From Dyella sp. C9 (GTDB lineage Bacteria; Pseudomonadota; Gammaproteobacteria; Xanthomonadales; Rhodanobacteraceae): DNA of 64,000 nucleotides. A program made the position numbers and the translations under genes. Shown in pieces: positions 27,794 to 35,606 of this stretch. The stretch's first letter is position 1. Each line of letters starts with the position of its first letter. The notes under the pieces were generated by a model that saw only the letters and a program-made list of their open reading frames with translations, was not told where the DNA came from and did no database searches. The stretch spans positions 62,001 through 126,000 of the forward strand of contig NZ_QIRF01000006.1 in the NCBI RefSeq assembly GCF_003332825.1. The letters are read 5' to 3'.

Positions 27794-28616
27794 GCCTTGC
27801 CTCCTGCCGTCGATAGACCAGCGGTTGCTCGAAGGCGAAGCCGGACTCCAGCCAGCCCAGCGATTCGGACTCGCCGATCACCAGCACGCCGCCAGGTTGC
27901 ATCGCCTGGCGGGCCTGCTCCAGCACCCGCCGCTGGCCGGCTTCGTCGAAATAGATCAGCACATTGCGCAACAGCGTGATGTCGAAGCGCGGCGCGCCCT
28001 CCAGGCGCTGGTGCAGGTGATGCTGGCGAAACGCGACATTGGCCCGCAAGGCGGAAGACACCACGAAACCGTCATCGGCAGGCTCGAAGTATTTTTCCAG
28101 CCACGCCGGCCTGGACCTGCGCAGCCCCTCGATATTGCGGCCGTGATAGCGCGCCGCCGCGCCGACCGCCAGCACCTCGCTGGCGATGTCGGTACCGAGG
28201 ATGCGATAGCGGAACGCCGGATGCAGTGCACGAAATTCCTCGCACAGCATCGCCATGGAATACGCCTCCTCGCCGGTGGAGGCCGCCGCGGACCACACCT
28301 GCAGCGTGCTGCCGCGATGGTTTTCGAACCATCGGGGCAGCAACTGCGAGAGGTAGTCCCAGATGCGCGGCGTGCGAAAGAACGAGGTCTCGTTGGTGGT
28401 CACCAGGTTGATGAAGTGGCCGAGCTCTTCCGGCCGCGACTCGAGCACGGCGAGGTACTCGCGGTAGCTGGCCAATGCCAGTGCCTGCAGACGACGACGC
28501 AGGCGCCCCTGCAGCAGCGTCCACTTGCGCTCTGGCATGAAGATGCCGGTGTGGTGATGGACGCGCTCCAGCAGCGCACGCTGCGTGCGCGGGTCGATCT
28601 CGTTATCGATCTCCAT
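27777..28616 (-). CDS. cheR: Chemotaxis methyltransferase CheR
   Basis: A 279-aa SAM-dependent enzyme methylating Glu residues of receptors. The N-terminal all-helical domain has HHHTGIFMPERKWTLLQGRLRR and VTTNETSFFRTPRIWDYL. The catalytic domain has VWSAAASTGEEAYSMAM (SAM binding), RILGTDIASEVL and LLRNVLIYFD. It is preceded by AGGAGG. It lies between the PAS receptor gene and cheD. There is no C-terminal TPR extension, so it is the simple form. The cognate demethylase CheB is not in the window. Confidence 0.95.
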   Translation of the reverse strand: MEIDNEIDPRTQRALLERVHHHTGIFMPERKWTLLQGRLRRRLQALALASYREYLAVLESRPEELGHFINLVTTNETSFFRTPRIWDYLSQLLPRWFENHRGSTLQVWSAAASTGEEAYSMAMLCEEFRALHPAFRYRILGTDIASEVLAVGAAARYHGRNIEGLRRSRPAWLEKYFEPADDGFVVSSALRANVAFRQHHLHQRLEGAPRFDITLLRNVLIYFDEAGQRRVLEQARQAMQPGGVLVIGESESLGWLESGFAFEQPLVYRRQEARHGSHA

Positions 28617-28629
28617 GGCCGCCTCCTGC

Positions 28630-30327
28630 TCAGACGACGAAGCGCTGCACCGTCCTGTTCAACGCTTCCGCTCCCTGGGTCAGGTTGGCGGTAGAGCGCG
28701 CGATCGTGTCGCAGGCGGCCGCCGATTTCTCGGTTTCCTCGGCCACCTGCTGGATCGCCGTGCTCACTTCGCGCGCCGCCACCAGCTGCTCGTCGGCGCC
28801 GCAGGAAATCTCCGAGATCGCCTGGGTGGTGCGCCCCACGCCGGCCACGATCTTCTCGAAGGCTTCGCCGGCCTGCTTGGAGATCTCGCTGCCCTGCGCC
28901 ACGCGCTTCACCGACTCGTTGATGAGCTTGGAGATCTCCTTGGTGGCCTGCGAGGAGCGCTCGGCCAGCTTGCGCACTTCGTCGGCCACCACCGAAAAGC
29001 CCAGGCCATGCTCGCCGGCACGCGCGGCCTCGATGGCCGCGTTGAAGGCCAGCAGGTTGGTCTGGCTGGCGATCTCGCCGATTACCTTGATGATTTCGCT
29101 GATGTCCTCGGAAGACTTGTTGATCAGCTCCATCGACTCGATCGAACGGGCAATCGCCTTGGCGCCGCGCTCGGCTTCCTGGTGCGTGTCCTTGGCCAAC
29201 TGGTCCGCGCTGCGCGAGTTGTTGGCGATGGAGTTGATCGACGCGGTGAGCTCCTCGATCGAGGCGTTCATCTCCTCGACGGTTGCGCCCAGCAGCTGGG
29301 CGCCACTGGCCACGCCGCCGGCACGGCCGGCGATCTCCTGCGACGAACCGGAAAAGCCGCTCGCCGAGTGGACCACCTTGCCGATCACCTCGCGCAGGTC
29401 GGACATCATCTGCTGGATGCCGTCGGCGAGCTGGTCGATCGGCTCGCTGCCCTCCACCCGCACCACGCCGGTCAGGTCGCCCTCGGCCGCACGCCGCACC
29501 ACCGAAAGCAGCTCGCCCACCTTGCGCTGGTCGTCCGCGGCGCGGCGTTGCACGCTCTCTTCCAGCGCCACCTGGGCGGTCACGTCGGTGGCGAACTTCA
29601 CCACCTTGTGCAGGCGCCCGTTGACGTCGAAGATCGGGTTGTAGGTGGCCTGGATCCAGATCACCCGGCCACCCTTGCCCACGCGCTTGTAGCGGCCGGC
29701 ATCGAACTCGCCGCGATTGAGCTTGGCCCAGAACTCGGCGTACGCCGGGCTCGCCGCGTAGCTTTCCTCGCAGAACATGCGGTGGTGCCGGCCCTGGATC
29801 TCGGCGAACTCGTAGCCCAGTGCCTTGAGGAAATTCTCGTTGGCGCTGATCACATGGCCGCCAAGGTCGAACTCGATGACAGCCTGCGCCTTGCTGATGG
29901 CGTCGACCTTGCCTTCGTATTCGGCGTTCTGCTGGCGGCTGGCGGTGACGTCGGTGGCGAACTTGATCACCTTGTACGGCGTGCCCTCGGCATCGAATAC
30001 CGGGTTGTACGAGGCATTGATCCAGATTTCACGGCCGTCGCCGGCGATGCGCTTGTACTCGCCCCGGTCGAACTGGCCACTGGCCAACTTCTCCCAGAAT
30101 TGCTTGTATTCGCTGCTCGCCACGTAGGACGGCTCGCAGAACATGCGGTGATGCTGCCCCCGGATGTCCTCGAGCTGGTATCCCAGCGCCTGGAGGAAAT
30201 TCTCGTTGGCATCCAGCACATGTCCCTTGAGATCGAACTCGATCACCGCCTGGACGCGGTTGAGCGCTTCGGTGACCGCCTTGAGTTCATGCAGCTCAAG
30301 CGGCATATCCGGTGTTTCCTTCCCCAT
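28630..30327 (-). CDS. Soluble PAS-PAS methyl-accepting chemotaxis protein (BdlA/Aer-like)
   Basis: A 565-aa receptor with no membrane helix. Two PAS domains lie in tandem (about 22-130 and 145-252), each with the same blocks ([29 protein letters not shown]). They are about two-thirds identical by eye, so they arose by a recent duplication. A short HAMP-like linker leads into the signalling domain (about 300-560). Its hairpin tip contains [20 protein letters not shown] and [16 protein letters not shown]. The layout is that of BdlA, which in Pseudomonas governs biofilm dispersal, and of energy sensors like Aer. The cofactor is unknown. It is the first gene of the operon, behind a sigma-28 promoter. 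Confidence 0.94.
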   Translation of the reverse strand: MGKETPDMPLELHELKAVTEALNRVQAVIEFDLKGHVLDANENFLQALGYQLEDIRGQHHRMFCEPSYVASSEYKQFWEKLASGQFDRGEYKRIAGDGREIWINASYNPVFDAEGTPYKVIKFATDVTASRQQNAEYEGKVDAISKAQAVIEFDLGGHVISANENFLKALGYEFAEIQGRHHRMFCEESYAASPAYAEFWAKLNRGEFDAGRYKRVGKGGRVIWIQATYNPIFDVNGRLHKVVKFATDVTAQVALEESVQRRAADDQRKVGELLSVVRRAAEGDLTGVVRVEGSEPIDQLADGIQQMMSDLREVIGKVVHSASGFSGSSQEIAGRAGGVASGAQLLGATVEEMNASIEELTASINSIANNSRSADQLAKDTHQEAERGAKAIARSIESMELINKSSEDISEIIKVIGEIASQTNLLAFNAAIEAARAGEHGLGFSVVADEVRKLAERSSQATKEISKLINESVKRVAQGSEISKQAGEAFEKIVAGVGRTTQAISEISCGADEQLVAAREVSTAIQQVAEETEKSAAACDTIARSTANLTQGAEALNRTVQRFVV

Positions 30328-30411
30328 GACCTATCCCCTCGATAGTTAAGGGCGCCGGGCACGGTGCGTGCCACGGACGCGCGACATCGGGCGCTCCGGG
30401 AGGAAGCCGCA

Positions 30412-30446
30412 CACCGGAAAGATGCTTTCCCTGCATCTTTTCGGTG
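30412..30446 (-). promoter_or_regulatory. Long hairpin in the leader of the receptor operon
   Basis: A 14-bp stem (one G-U pair) around a 7-base loop, with arms CACCGGAAAGATGC and GCATCTTTTCGGTG on the plus strand. It lies 85-119 bases before the receptor ATG and downstream of the sigma-28 promoter, so it would be transcribed into the leader RNA. It could stabilise the message or act as a regulator site; without a T-run it is not a standard terminator. Confidence 0.5.
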
Positions 30447-30486
30447 GTAAAGCGCCATGGCGATCACCGGCGCGCAAGACGCCCTA

Positions 30487-30510
30487 CCCATGCGCCCCGT
30501 TTCGCATGGG
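30487..30510 (-). promoter_or_regulatory. Second leader hairpin of the receptor operon
   Basis: CCCATGCG and CGCATGGG form a perfect 8-bp stem with an 8-base loop, 36 bases downstream of the sigma-28 -10 element on the transcribed strand. Its role is unknown. Confidence 0.4.
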
Positions 30511-30545
30511 CATGTTGTGAGTTCGCGCACTTCCCCCGCATGGGG

Positions 30546-30572
30546 CTATCGACAGGACGGGAGGTTCCTTTA
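30546..30572 (-). promoter_or_regulatory. Sigma-28 (FliA) promoter of the chemosensory operon
   Basis: On the minus strand TAAAGGAA and GTCGATAG are separated by 11 bases. The consensus is TAAAGTTT-N11-GCCGATAA: the -35 core TAAAG is intact and the -10 matches at 6 of 8. The -10 lies about 218 bases before the receptor ATG, giving a long leader. Flagellar-class control suits a chemotaxis operon. Confidence 0.75.
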
Positions 30573-30675
30573 GGCCTTTTTGCTCAAGTCGTTTCGGACG
30601 TCCATTTCGCAAACCCTTGCCGTACGCCACTTATTCATGCGTTCTTCACAAGCGGGGCGATTGCCCGTCGCGGCA

Positions 30676-32301
30676 TCAAGGCGCCGCGACCTTTGGCTTG
30701 AGCGTCGACTGCGGGCGGGCCTGGGCGTACATCTCCCAGGCGATCTGCTTGAGCAGCGCAATGCGGTCATTGCCCTGCACGTAGAGGTCGAAATGGGTCT
30801 TGCCCGGCAGGAAGCGGAAGTCCGACTGCGCATGCAGGCCATCGAGGACGGCCTTCAGGCGATGCGCGGCGCCGTCGAGGTAGAAGGTGTCGGCGGTACC
30901 GACGATGAGGTGGATCTTCCCATCCAGGTCGGGCTTGAGTTCCGGCCAATGCGCCTGCAGGCGTTGGGCGACGTCGTAGTGGTCACGCCAATAGGCCACT
31001 ACGGCGGGATCGACCTGGCCGGTATCGCGATCGAACATCGGCATGGGGCGGCCATCCTGGCCGCGCGGCGAAAACACCCATTCGAAGGAGGTCATCTGGC
31101 CACCATAACTGCCCAGCACACGCTCCTGCTGGGCGTACTGCTGCAGCGTGGCGATCACCTTGCCCTTGTCGCGGATCAGTGGATAGGCCGAACCGTCGGG
31201 CCGGTGATAGACATTGGCATCCGCGGCGTACAAGTCCACGCCGGTGAAGTCGTGGAAGTCGCTGGGATCGGGCGAGGTGGACCAGGTGCCGCCAAACATC
31301 TTGGGATAGCGCGTCTGCAGCCACAGCGTGGCCCATCCGCCGGAGGAGTGGCCGTTGAGGAAGCGGCCAGAGGCCCTGGCGTCCATGCGATACCTGGCTT
31401 CCAGCGCCGGCATCAGTTCCTCGATGAGCGCCTGTCCCCACGGGCCGTTGTTCACCGAGTCGGCGAACTCATGCGTGCCGGTGGGGCTGGACTCGTCCAG
31501 GTACACCCAGATCATCGGCGGCATCTCACCCTTGGACATCGCCAGCCAGGTGTTGGTGATGGCCGGGGCGAAGTACCCCAGCCCGCCACCGAACCCATGG
31601 GTGAAATACACCACCGGGTAAGTCGTGTCGGCCGCAGGATCGTAGCCTGGAGGCAGCAGCACGAAACCGCGCATGTGGATCGGACGGCCCCAGAACGCCG
31701 ACAGCGCGGGGCTGACGAAATCGATGTCCTGCGTGTGGCTGCGCGCCTCCGGCATGCCGTCGCGCACGGCCTGTGGCGACGTGGGCGGCAACGTCCAGGC
31801 GTCCTTGGCCGGTAGCACCTGGGTCAGCGTCAGCGTTGGCGTGGTGGTTGCCGGGAGATGGATCTTCACCACCTCGCTGACGGCATCGCCCGCGCCCCGG
31901 CCGCCATAGTTGTAACTGTGGTTACTGTCCAGCACCGCCTGCACGTAGTAGTCACCCGGAGGCAACTGACGGAACGCGCCCGGGAAGGCCAGCCTGTCGG
32001 CATCGATGTCCGCCCCCTGCCCGGGAACCAGGCGACTGACCTCACGCGCCGCCACGCTCACCGCATCCGGTGCCAGGGGACTGATGTCCACCTCGTCCAC
32101 CTTGCCGCCATGGCTTTCCGCATCGGCGCTGGCCGCCGGCTCGGCAAAGACCAGCAGGCGGCCCGACGCGGGGCTGCCCTGTGGCAACGCGGAATCAATA
32201 TGGAAACGGCTGGCGGCGCTTGCCTGTGGATGCGAGCAGCCGGCACCGGCGGCGAGCACGAGGCACAGCAGGACGGCGAGCTTCAGTGGACTGGACGACA
32301 T
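30676..32301 (-). CDS. Esterase-like alpha/beta-hydrolase lipoprotein
   Basis: A 541-aa protein of the esterase D / enterochelin-esterase-like family. The signal peptide ends in a lipobox (LAAGAGC, Cys near 22), so it is likely anchored to the membrane on the periplasmic side. The N-terminal half (about 30-180) resembles a beta-rich domain. The hydrolase half has VVYFTHGFGG, the nucleophile elbow NGHSSGGWA, and the late PGKTHFDLYV with the His. It lies 71 bp downstream of the serine hydrolase gene on the same strand and may be co-transcribed. GGGGAGGA precedes the ATG. The substrate is unknown. Confidence 0.88.
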   Translation of the reverse strand: MSSSPLKLAVLLCLVLAAGAGCSHPQASAASRFHIDSALPQGSPASGRLLVFAEPAASADAESHGGKVDEVDISPLAPDAVSVAAREVSRLVPGQGADIDADRLAFPGAFRQLPPGDYYVQAVLDSNHSYNYGGRGAGDAVSEVVKIHLPATTTPTLTLTQVLPAKDAWTLPPTSPQAVRDGMPEARSHTQDIDFVSPALSAFWGRPIHMRGFVLLPPGYDPAADTTYPVVYFTHGFGGGLGYFAPAITNTWLAMSKGEMPPMIWVYLDESSPTGTHEFADSVNNGPWGQALIEELMPALEARYRMDARASGRFLNGHSSGGWATLWLQTRYPKMFGGTWSTSPDPSDFHDFTGVDLYAADANVYHRPDGSAYPLIRDKGKVIATLQQYAQQERVLGSYGGQMTSFEWVFSPRGQDGRPMPMFDRDTGQVDPAVVAYWRDHYDVAQRLQAHWPELKPDLDGKIHLIVGTADTFYLDGAAHRLKAVLDGLHAQSDFRFLPGKTHFDLYVQGNDRIALLKQIAWEMYAQARPQSTLKPKVAAP

Positions 32302-32372
32302 GTTTTCCTCCCCAAGATGGGCCCGATCGGCGGCCCTGCATGCAATGCCCCGGGCGCGTCGATGCGACCCGC

Positions 32373-34022
32373 TTACTCTGCCTTGGCGGCCTTTACCGGC
32401 GCCAATCGCAGGTCCTGGAAGTCGAAGCTGAAGTCCGTCAGCGGCGACACCGGCTGCATGCGCACCTCGCGCACCTTGCCATCGGCATCCAGCGCATAGC
32501 TGACGAACGCATCGGCGTTGAGGGCACGGTCATCCCAGCGCACGATGAAGGTACTGTGCTGCCACGGCTCCATGGTTCCCACCAGCTGCGCCGTCTTGGA
32601 GAACGCCAGGCGCAGCTTGCCGCCTTGCTGGCTGACGATCACGTCGCCATACCAGGGATCACGGAAGGTGCCGGCATAGCCGGCGAGCGGCAGGGACGGC
32701 TTGCCGCTCTTGTCGCGCGAGGCCTCGTGCTTCTTGAGGCTGTCGTCGGCATTGCCCTCGGACTTCTTCACCGCCGCGGCGTAGGCGGCCACCCAGTCCT
32801 TCTTGTCGCGGCCCATGTAGGCATCGAGCACGCGATAGGTCACCGCGTTGAAAGCGGCACCCGATTCCTGGTTGGTGAGCACCACCACGCCGAGCTTCAG
32901 CTCCGGCACCAGGGTGACGCGCGACACCATGCCCGGCCAGCCGCCGGTGTGCCACACCAGGCGCTGGCCACGGTAGTCGGAAAGGAACCAGCCTTCTCCG
33001 TAGCCGGCAAAGTTGGGCCGGATGTCCTTCAATTCCGGCACCGGTGGCTCGGAGATCTTCATCGGCGTAAGCATCGACCACATCTGCTTCTGGCTGTCCT
33101 CGGAGAACAGCGCCTTGCCGTCGGGCAGCCTGCCACCGGCCAGCTGCACGTTCATCCACTTGGCCAGGTCGTGCACGCTTGCGTAGATGCCGCCGGCACC
33201 CGGGTTGTTCGACCATGCCATTGGCGGCACCGGCTTGAGTTCGGTGAAGTTGAACTTGGCATGACCCATGGCCACGTCCATGCCGGGCTTCAGGTAGGTC
33301 ATGTCCACCAGCGACTCGTCCATGCCCACCGGCGTGAAGATGCGCTCGCGAATGAAGTCGGCGTAGCTCTGCCCCGACGCCTGCTCGATCACCAGCGTGG
33401 CCACGGCGAACAGGATGTTGTCGTAGGCATAGGCGCTGCGGAAGCTGGTGGCCAGCGGCACGTTGCGCAGGCGCTCCACCACTTCCTTGGTGGAATAGGA
33501 GGTCGGAGGCCAGTACAGCAGGTCGCCCGCGCCCAGGCCCAGGCCGCTGCGGTGCGCCAGCAGGTCGCGGATGCGCATTTCGCGCGTCACGTAAGGGTCG
33601 GACATCTGGAACCATGGCAGGTGATCGATCACCCGGTCGTCCATGTTGAGCTTGCCCTGCTCGGCCAGCATCTGCAGGGCGGCGGCCGTGAACGCCTTGG
33701 TGTTGGAAGCGATGGCGAAGCGCGTGCGCGCGTCGACCGTTTCCGGCTTGCCCAGCTCGCGCACGCCATAGCCCTGTTCCAGCACGACCTGGCCGTCCTT
33801 CACGATGGCCACGGCGATACCGGGCACATCGAACTGCTTGCGCACGCTGTCCACGTAGGCCGTGAAGTCCTCCAGCTGCGCCGGCACGGCGGATGCGTTG
33901 CTGCCCGCCACCACCGCGGGTGGCGCAGCCGCCGTGGCCGGCTGCTGGGCCCACAGCGGGGCCGAAAGTACCAGCAGCGCGCAACAACCCACGAGGCGCG
34001 GGGACAGGAATCGCAGGGACAT
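32373..34022 (-). CDS. Beta-lactamase-family serine hydrolase
   Basis: A 549-aa exported protein of the class C/penicillin-binding fold (PF00144). The signal peptide ends in LSAPLWAQQ. Catalytic motifs are SNTK (Ser near 106, Lys 109), YDN as the YxN element in SAYAYDNILF, and HTGGW in place of KTG. A C-terminal domain of DUF3471 type (about 440-545, LAGYAGTFRDPWYGDVIV) follows. Such proteins are more often esterases or D-aminopeptidases than true beta-lactamases. The ATG at 34022 is chosen for its signal peptide and GGAG upstream. Confidence 0.9.
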   Translation of the reverse strand: MSLRFLSPRLVGCCALLVLSAPLWAQQPATAAAPPAVVAGSNASAVPAQLEDFTAYVDSVRKQFDVPGIAVAIVKDGQVVLEQGYGVRELGKPETVDARTRFAIASNTKAFTAAALQMLAEQGKLNMDDRVIDHLPWFQMSDPYVTREMRIRDLLAHRSGLGLGAGDLLYWPPTSYSTKEVVERLRNVPLATSFRSAYAYDNILFAVATLVIEQASGQSYADFIRERIFTPVGMDESLVDMTYLKPGMDVAMGHAKFNFTELKPVPPMAWSNNPGAGGIYASVHDLAKWMNVQLAGGRLPDGKALFSEDSQKQMWSMLTPMKISEPPVPELKDIRPNFAGYGEGWFLSDYRGQRLVWHTGGWPGMVSRVTLVPELKLGVVVLTNQESGAAFNAVTYRVLDAYMGRDKKDWVAAYAAAVKKSEGNADDSLKKHEASRDKSGKPSLPLAGYAGTFRDPWYGDVIVSQQGGKLRLAFSKTAQLVGTMEPWQHSTFIVRWDDRALNADAFVSYALDADGKVREVRMQPVSPLTDFSFDFQDLRLAPVKAAKAE

Positions 34023-34163
34023 CGATCGAGCTCCAGGTTGGCAAACCACTCCACTATCGCGGCAAACACCGCGCAGGGCCAGCACTGGAAGTCACGGTGC
34101 GCCGCCCTCGACGGCCTGCCTGTGAGGGTCCATCATGCCCTGCCCCATGGAGACCCCCGGCCG

Positions 34164-34949
34164 ATGAACAACCTGGTGGACTGGATCGCCACGCACGCCT
34201 TGCCGCTGTGGGGCACGCTGCTGTTGTTGGCCATGCTGTGCGGTGACCTCGCCTGGCAGTGGAACCGGCGCCAGCGCGAAGCCTCGCTGGCACGAGGGGT
34301 GGAGCCGGTGGTCATCCGCGGCCGTACCGCCCTGCTGCTGGTCCTCGCGGCGATGCTGTTGTTCGCGGCCATTGCCATCGCTGTCGTGGTCGAGGCGCGC
34401 AGCTGGCTGTCGGGTTTCGACACCTCGCTGGCGCAGGACCTGCGTGACCGCATGCAGCCCACGGTGCTGCACGTGGTGGCGATCGTCTCGCACCTGGGTG
34501 ACCTGTGGTCGGTCGCCACCGCGGCGGCCGTGGTGCTGTCCATACTGCTATGGCGCCGCCTGCCCGCGCTGGCCACCGCCTGGGCCATCGCCCTGTTCGG
34601 CATCGTGCCACTCAACAGCGGGCTCAAGCTGTGGTTCCAACGGCCACGCCCCCTCTACGACCGCGGCTACATCGTCGAGCACGGCTGGAGTTTTCCCAGC
34701 GGTCATGCCTTCGGCGCCATGGTGTTCTACGGCATGCTGGCCTATGTGCTGCTGCGGGTGCTGCCGCATCGCTGGCACCGGCTGGTGGTGGCCGTGGCGG
34801 TGGCCATGGTCACCATCATCGGCGTCAGCCGCATCGTGCTGCAGGTGCACTACTTCAGTGACGTAATGGCCGGCTATGCCAGCGGCCTGGTGTGGCTGGT
34901 GCTGTGCATCGCCAGCGCCGAAGCGTGGCGCCGGCGCACACGCCGCTGA
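34164..34949 (+). CDS. PAP2-family membrane phosphatase
   Basis: A 261-aa protein with about six hydrophobic helices. The three PAP2 signature motifs are KLWFQRPRP (C1), PSGHA (C2) and SRIVLQVHYFSDV (C3), so the catalytic His residues are present. Members dephosphorylate lipid phosphates such as undecaprenyl pyrophosphate or phosphatidic acid in the cytoplasmic membrane. It starts at ATG 34164, divergent from the serine hydrolase, and converges on the Ivy-like lipoprotein gene with a 12-base gap. Confidence 0.92.
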   Translation: MNNLVDWIATHALPLWGTLLLLAMLCGDLAWQWNRRQREASLARGVEPVVIRGRTALLLVLAAMLLFAAIAIAVVVEARSWLSGFDTSLAQDLRDRMQPTVLHVVAIVSHLGDLWSVATAAAVVLSILLWRRLPALATAWAIALFGIVPLNSGLKLWFQRPRPLYDRGYIVEHGWSFPSGHAFGAMVFYGMLAYVLLRVLPHRWHRLVVAVAVAMVTIIGVSRIVLQVHYFSDVMAGYASGLVWLVLCIASAEAWRRRTRR

Positions 34950-34961
34950 GGCGCATGCGCC

Positions 34962-35513
34962 TCAGCGCGGCGAATACAGGCTCTGCTGCAGCAGCTTCCT
35001 GGTCGGCTCATCGGGTGCGCCGAGCCAGATCAGGTCGTCATTGGCCGGATCATTGCTGTCCACCTCCTCGCGCGCACCGGGCTTGCGCCGCGCGAACAAG
35101 CCGGCCATGGCATGCGTCTGTTCGTCGTACAGCAGCAGGATCCGCTCGGACGGGCAGTCATGCGGTTTGCATGCGGTCGCCAGCAATTGCGCGCGACCGG
35201 ATAATTGCACGCGCTCCACCGGCGTGGAGGTCCCGCCCTGGCTGGTCCATGACGGCAGTTGCTCCGCGCCGGAAAGCGCGGCGAACGCGCTGGAAAAATC
35301 CGGGCGCTGCAGCAGGTCGGTGAAATACAGCAGGCCGCCGGGCGTGCTCGAACTGGTCGCCAGCGTCGGTGCAGGCAAGGGTACCGTGGAAGCGACAGCG
35401 ATCGTCGCGGTGGCGGCCTTCGCCGGCGCATGGCCGGCACCGTCGTCCGGCTGCCTGGAACAGGCAACGCAGAGCAGGAGCAAGCCGGCGGCGATGATCG
35501 AGCGGTGAAGCAT
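34962..35513 (-). CDS. Ivy-family lysozyme-inhibitor lipoprotein
   Basis: A 183-aa lipoprotein. The signal peptide ends in a lipobox (LLCVACS, Cys near 18). After an Ala/Thr/Pro linker (about 20-60), the folded part begins at LLYFTDLLQRPDF. It holds the CKPHDC loop that inserts into the active site of C-type lysozymes in Ivy, followed by SERILLLYDEQTHAMAGLF, as in Ivy. AAGGAG precedes the ATG. The family protects the wall against lysozyme or controls lytic transglycosylases. Its neighbour is a PAP2 phosphatase, also an envelope enzyme. Confidence 0.85.
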   Translation of the reverse strand: MLHRSIIAAGLLLLCVACSRQPDDGAGHAPAKAATATIAVASTVPLPAPTLATSSSTPGGLLYFTDLLQRPDFSSAFAALSGAEQLPSWTSQGGTSTPVERVQLSGRAQLLATACKPHDCPSERILLLYDEQTHAMAGLFARRKPGAREEVDSNDPANDDLIWLGAPDEPTRKLLQQSLYSPR

Positions 35514-35606
35514 GAAGTTCTCCTTGGGGGGCGACGCCACCTGGACCGGATCGCGACCAAGGAACCAGGGCGGCCGGCCATGCGCCGACACACCCTGGCG
35601 AAATGG

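Noticed and set aside
32373..34022. A true class C beta-lactamase
   Set aside because: The SxxK and YxN motifs are present, but HTG replaces KTG and a C-terminal DUF3471-like domain follows, which is more usual in esterases and peptidases of the family.
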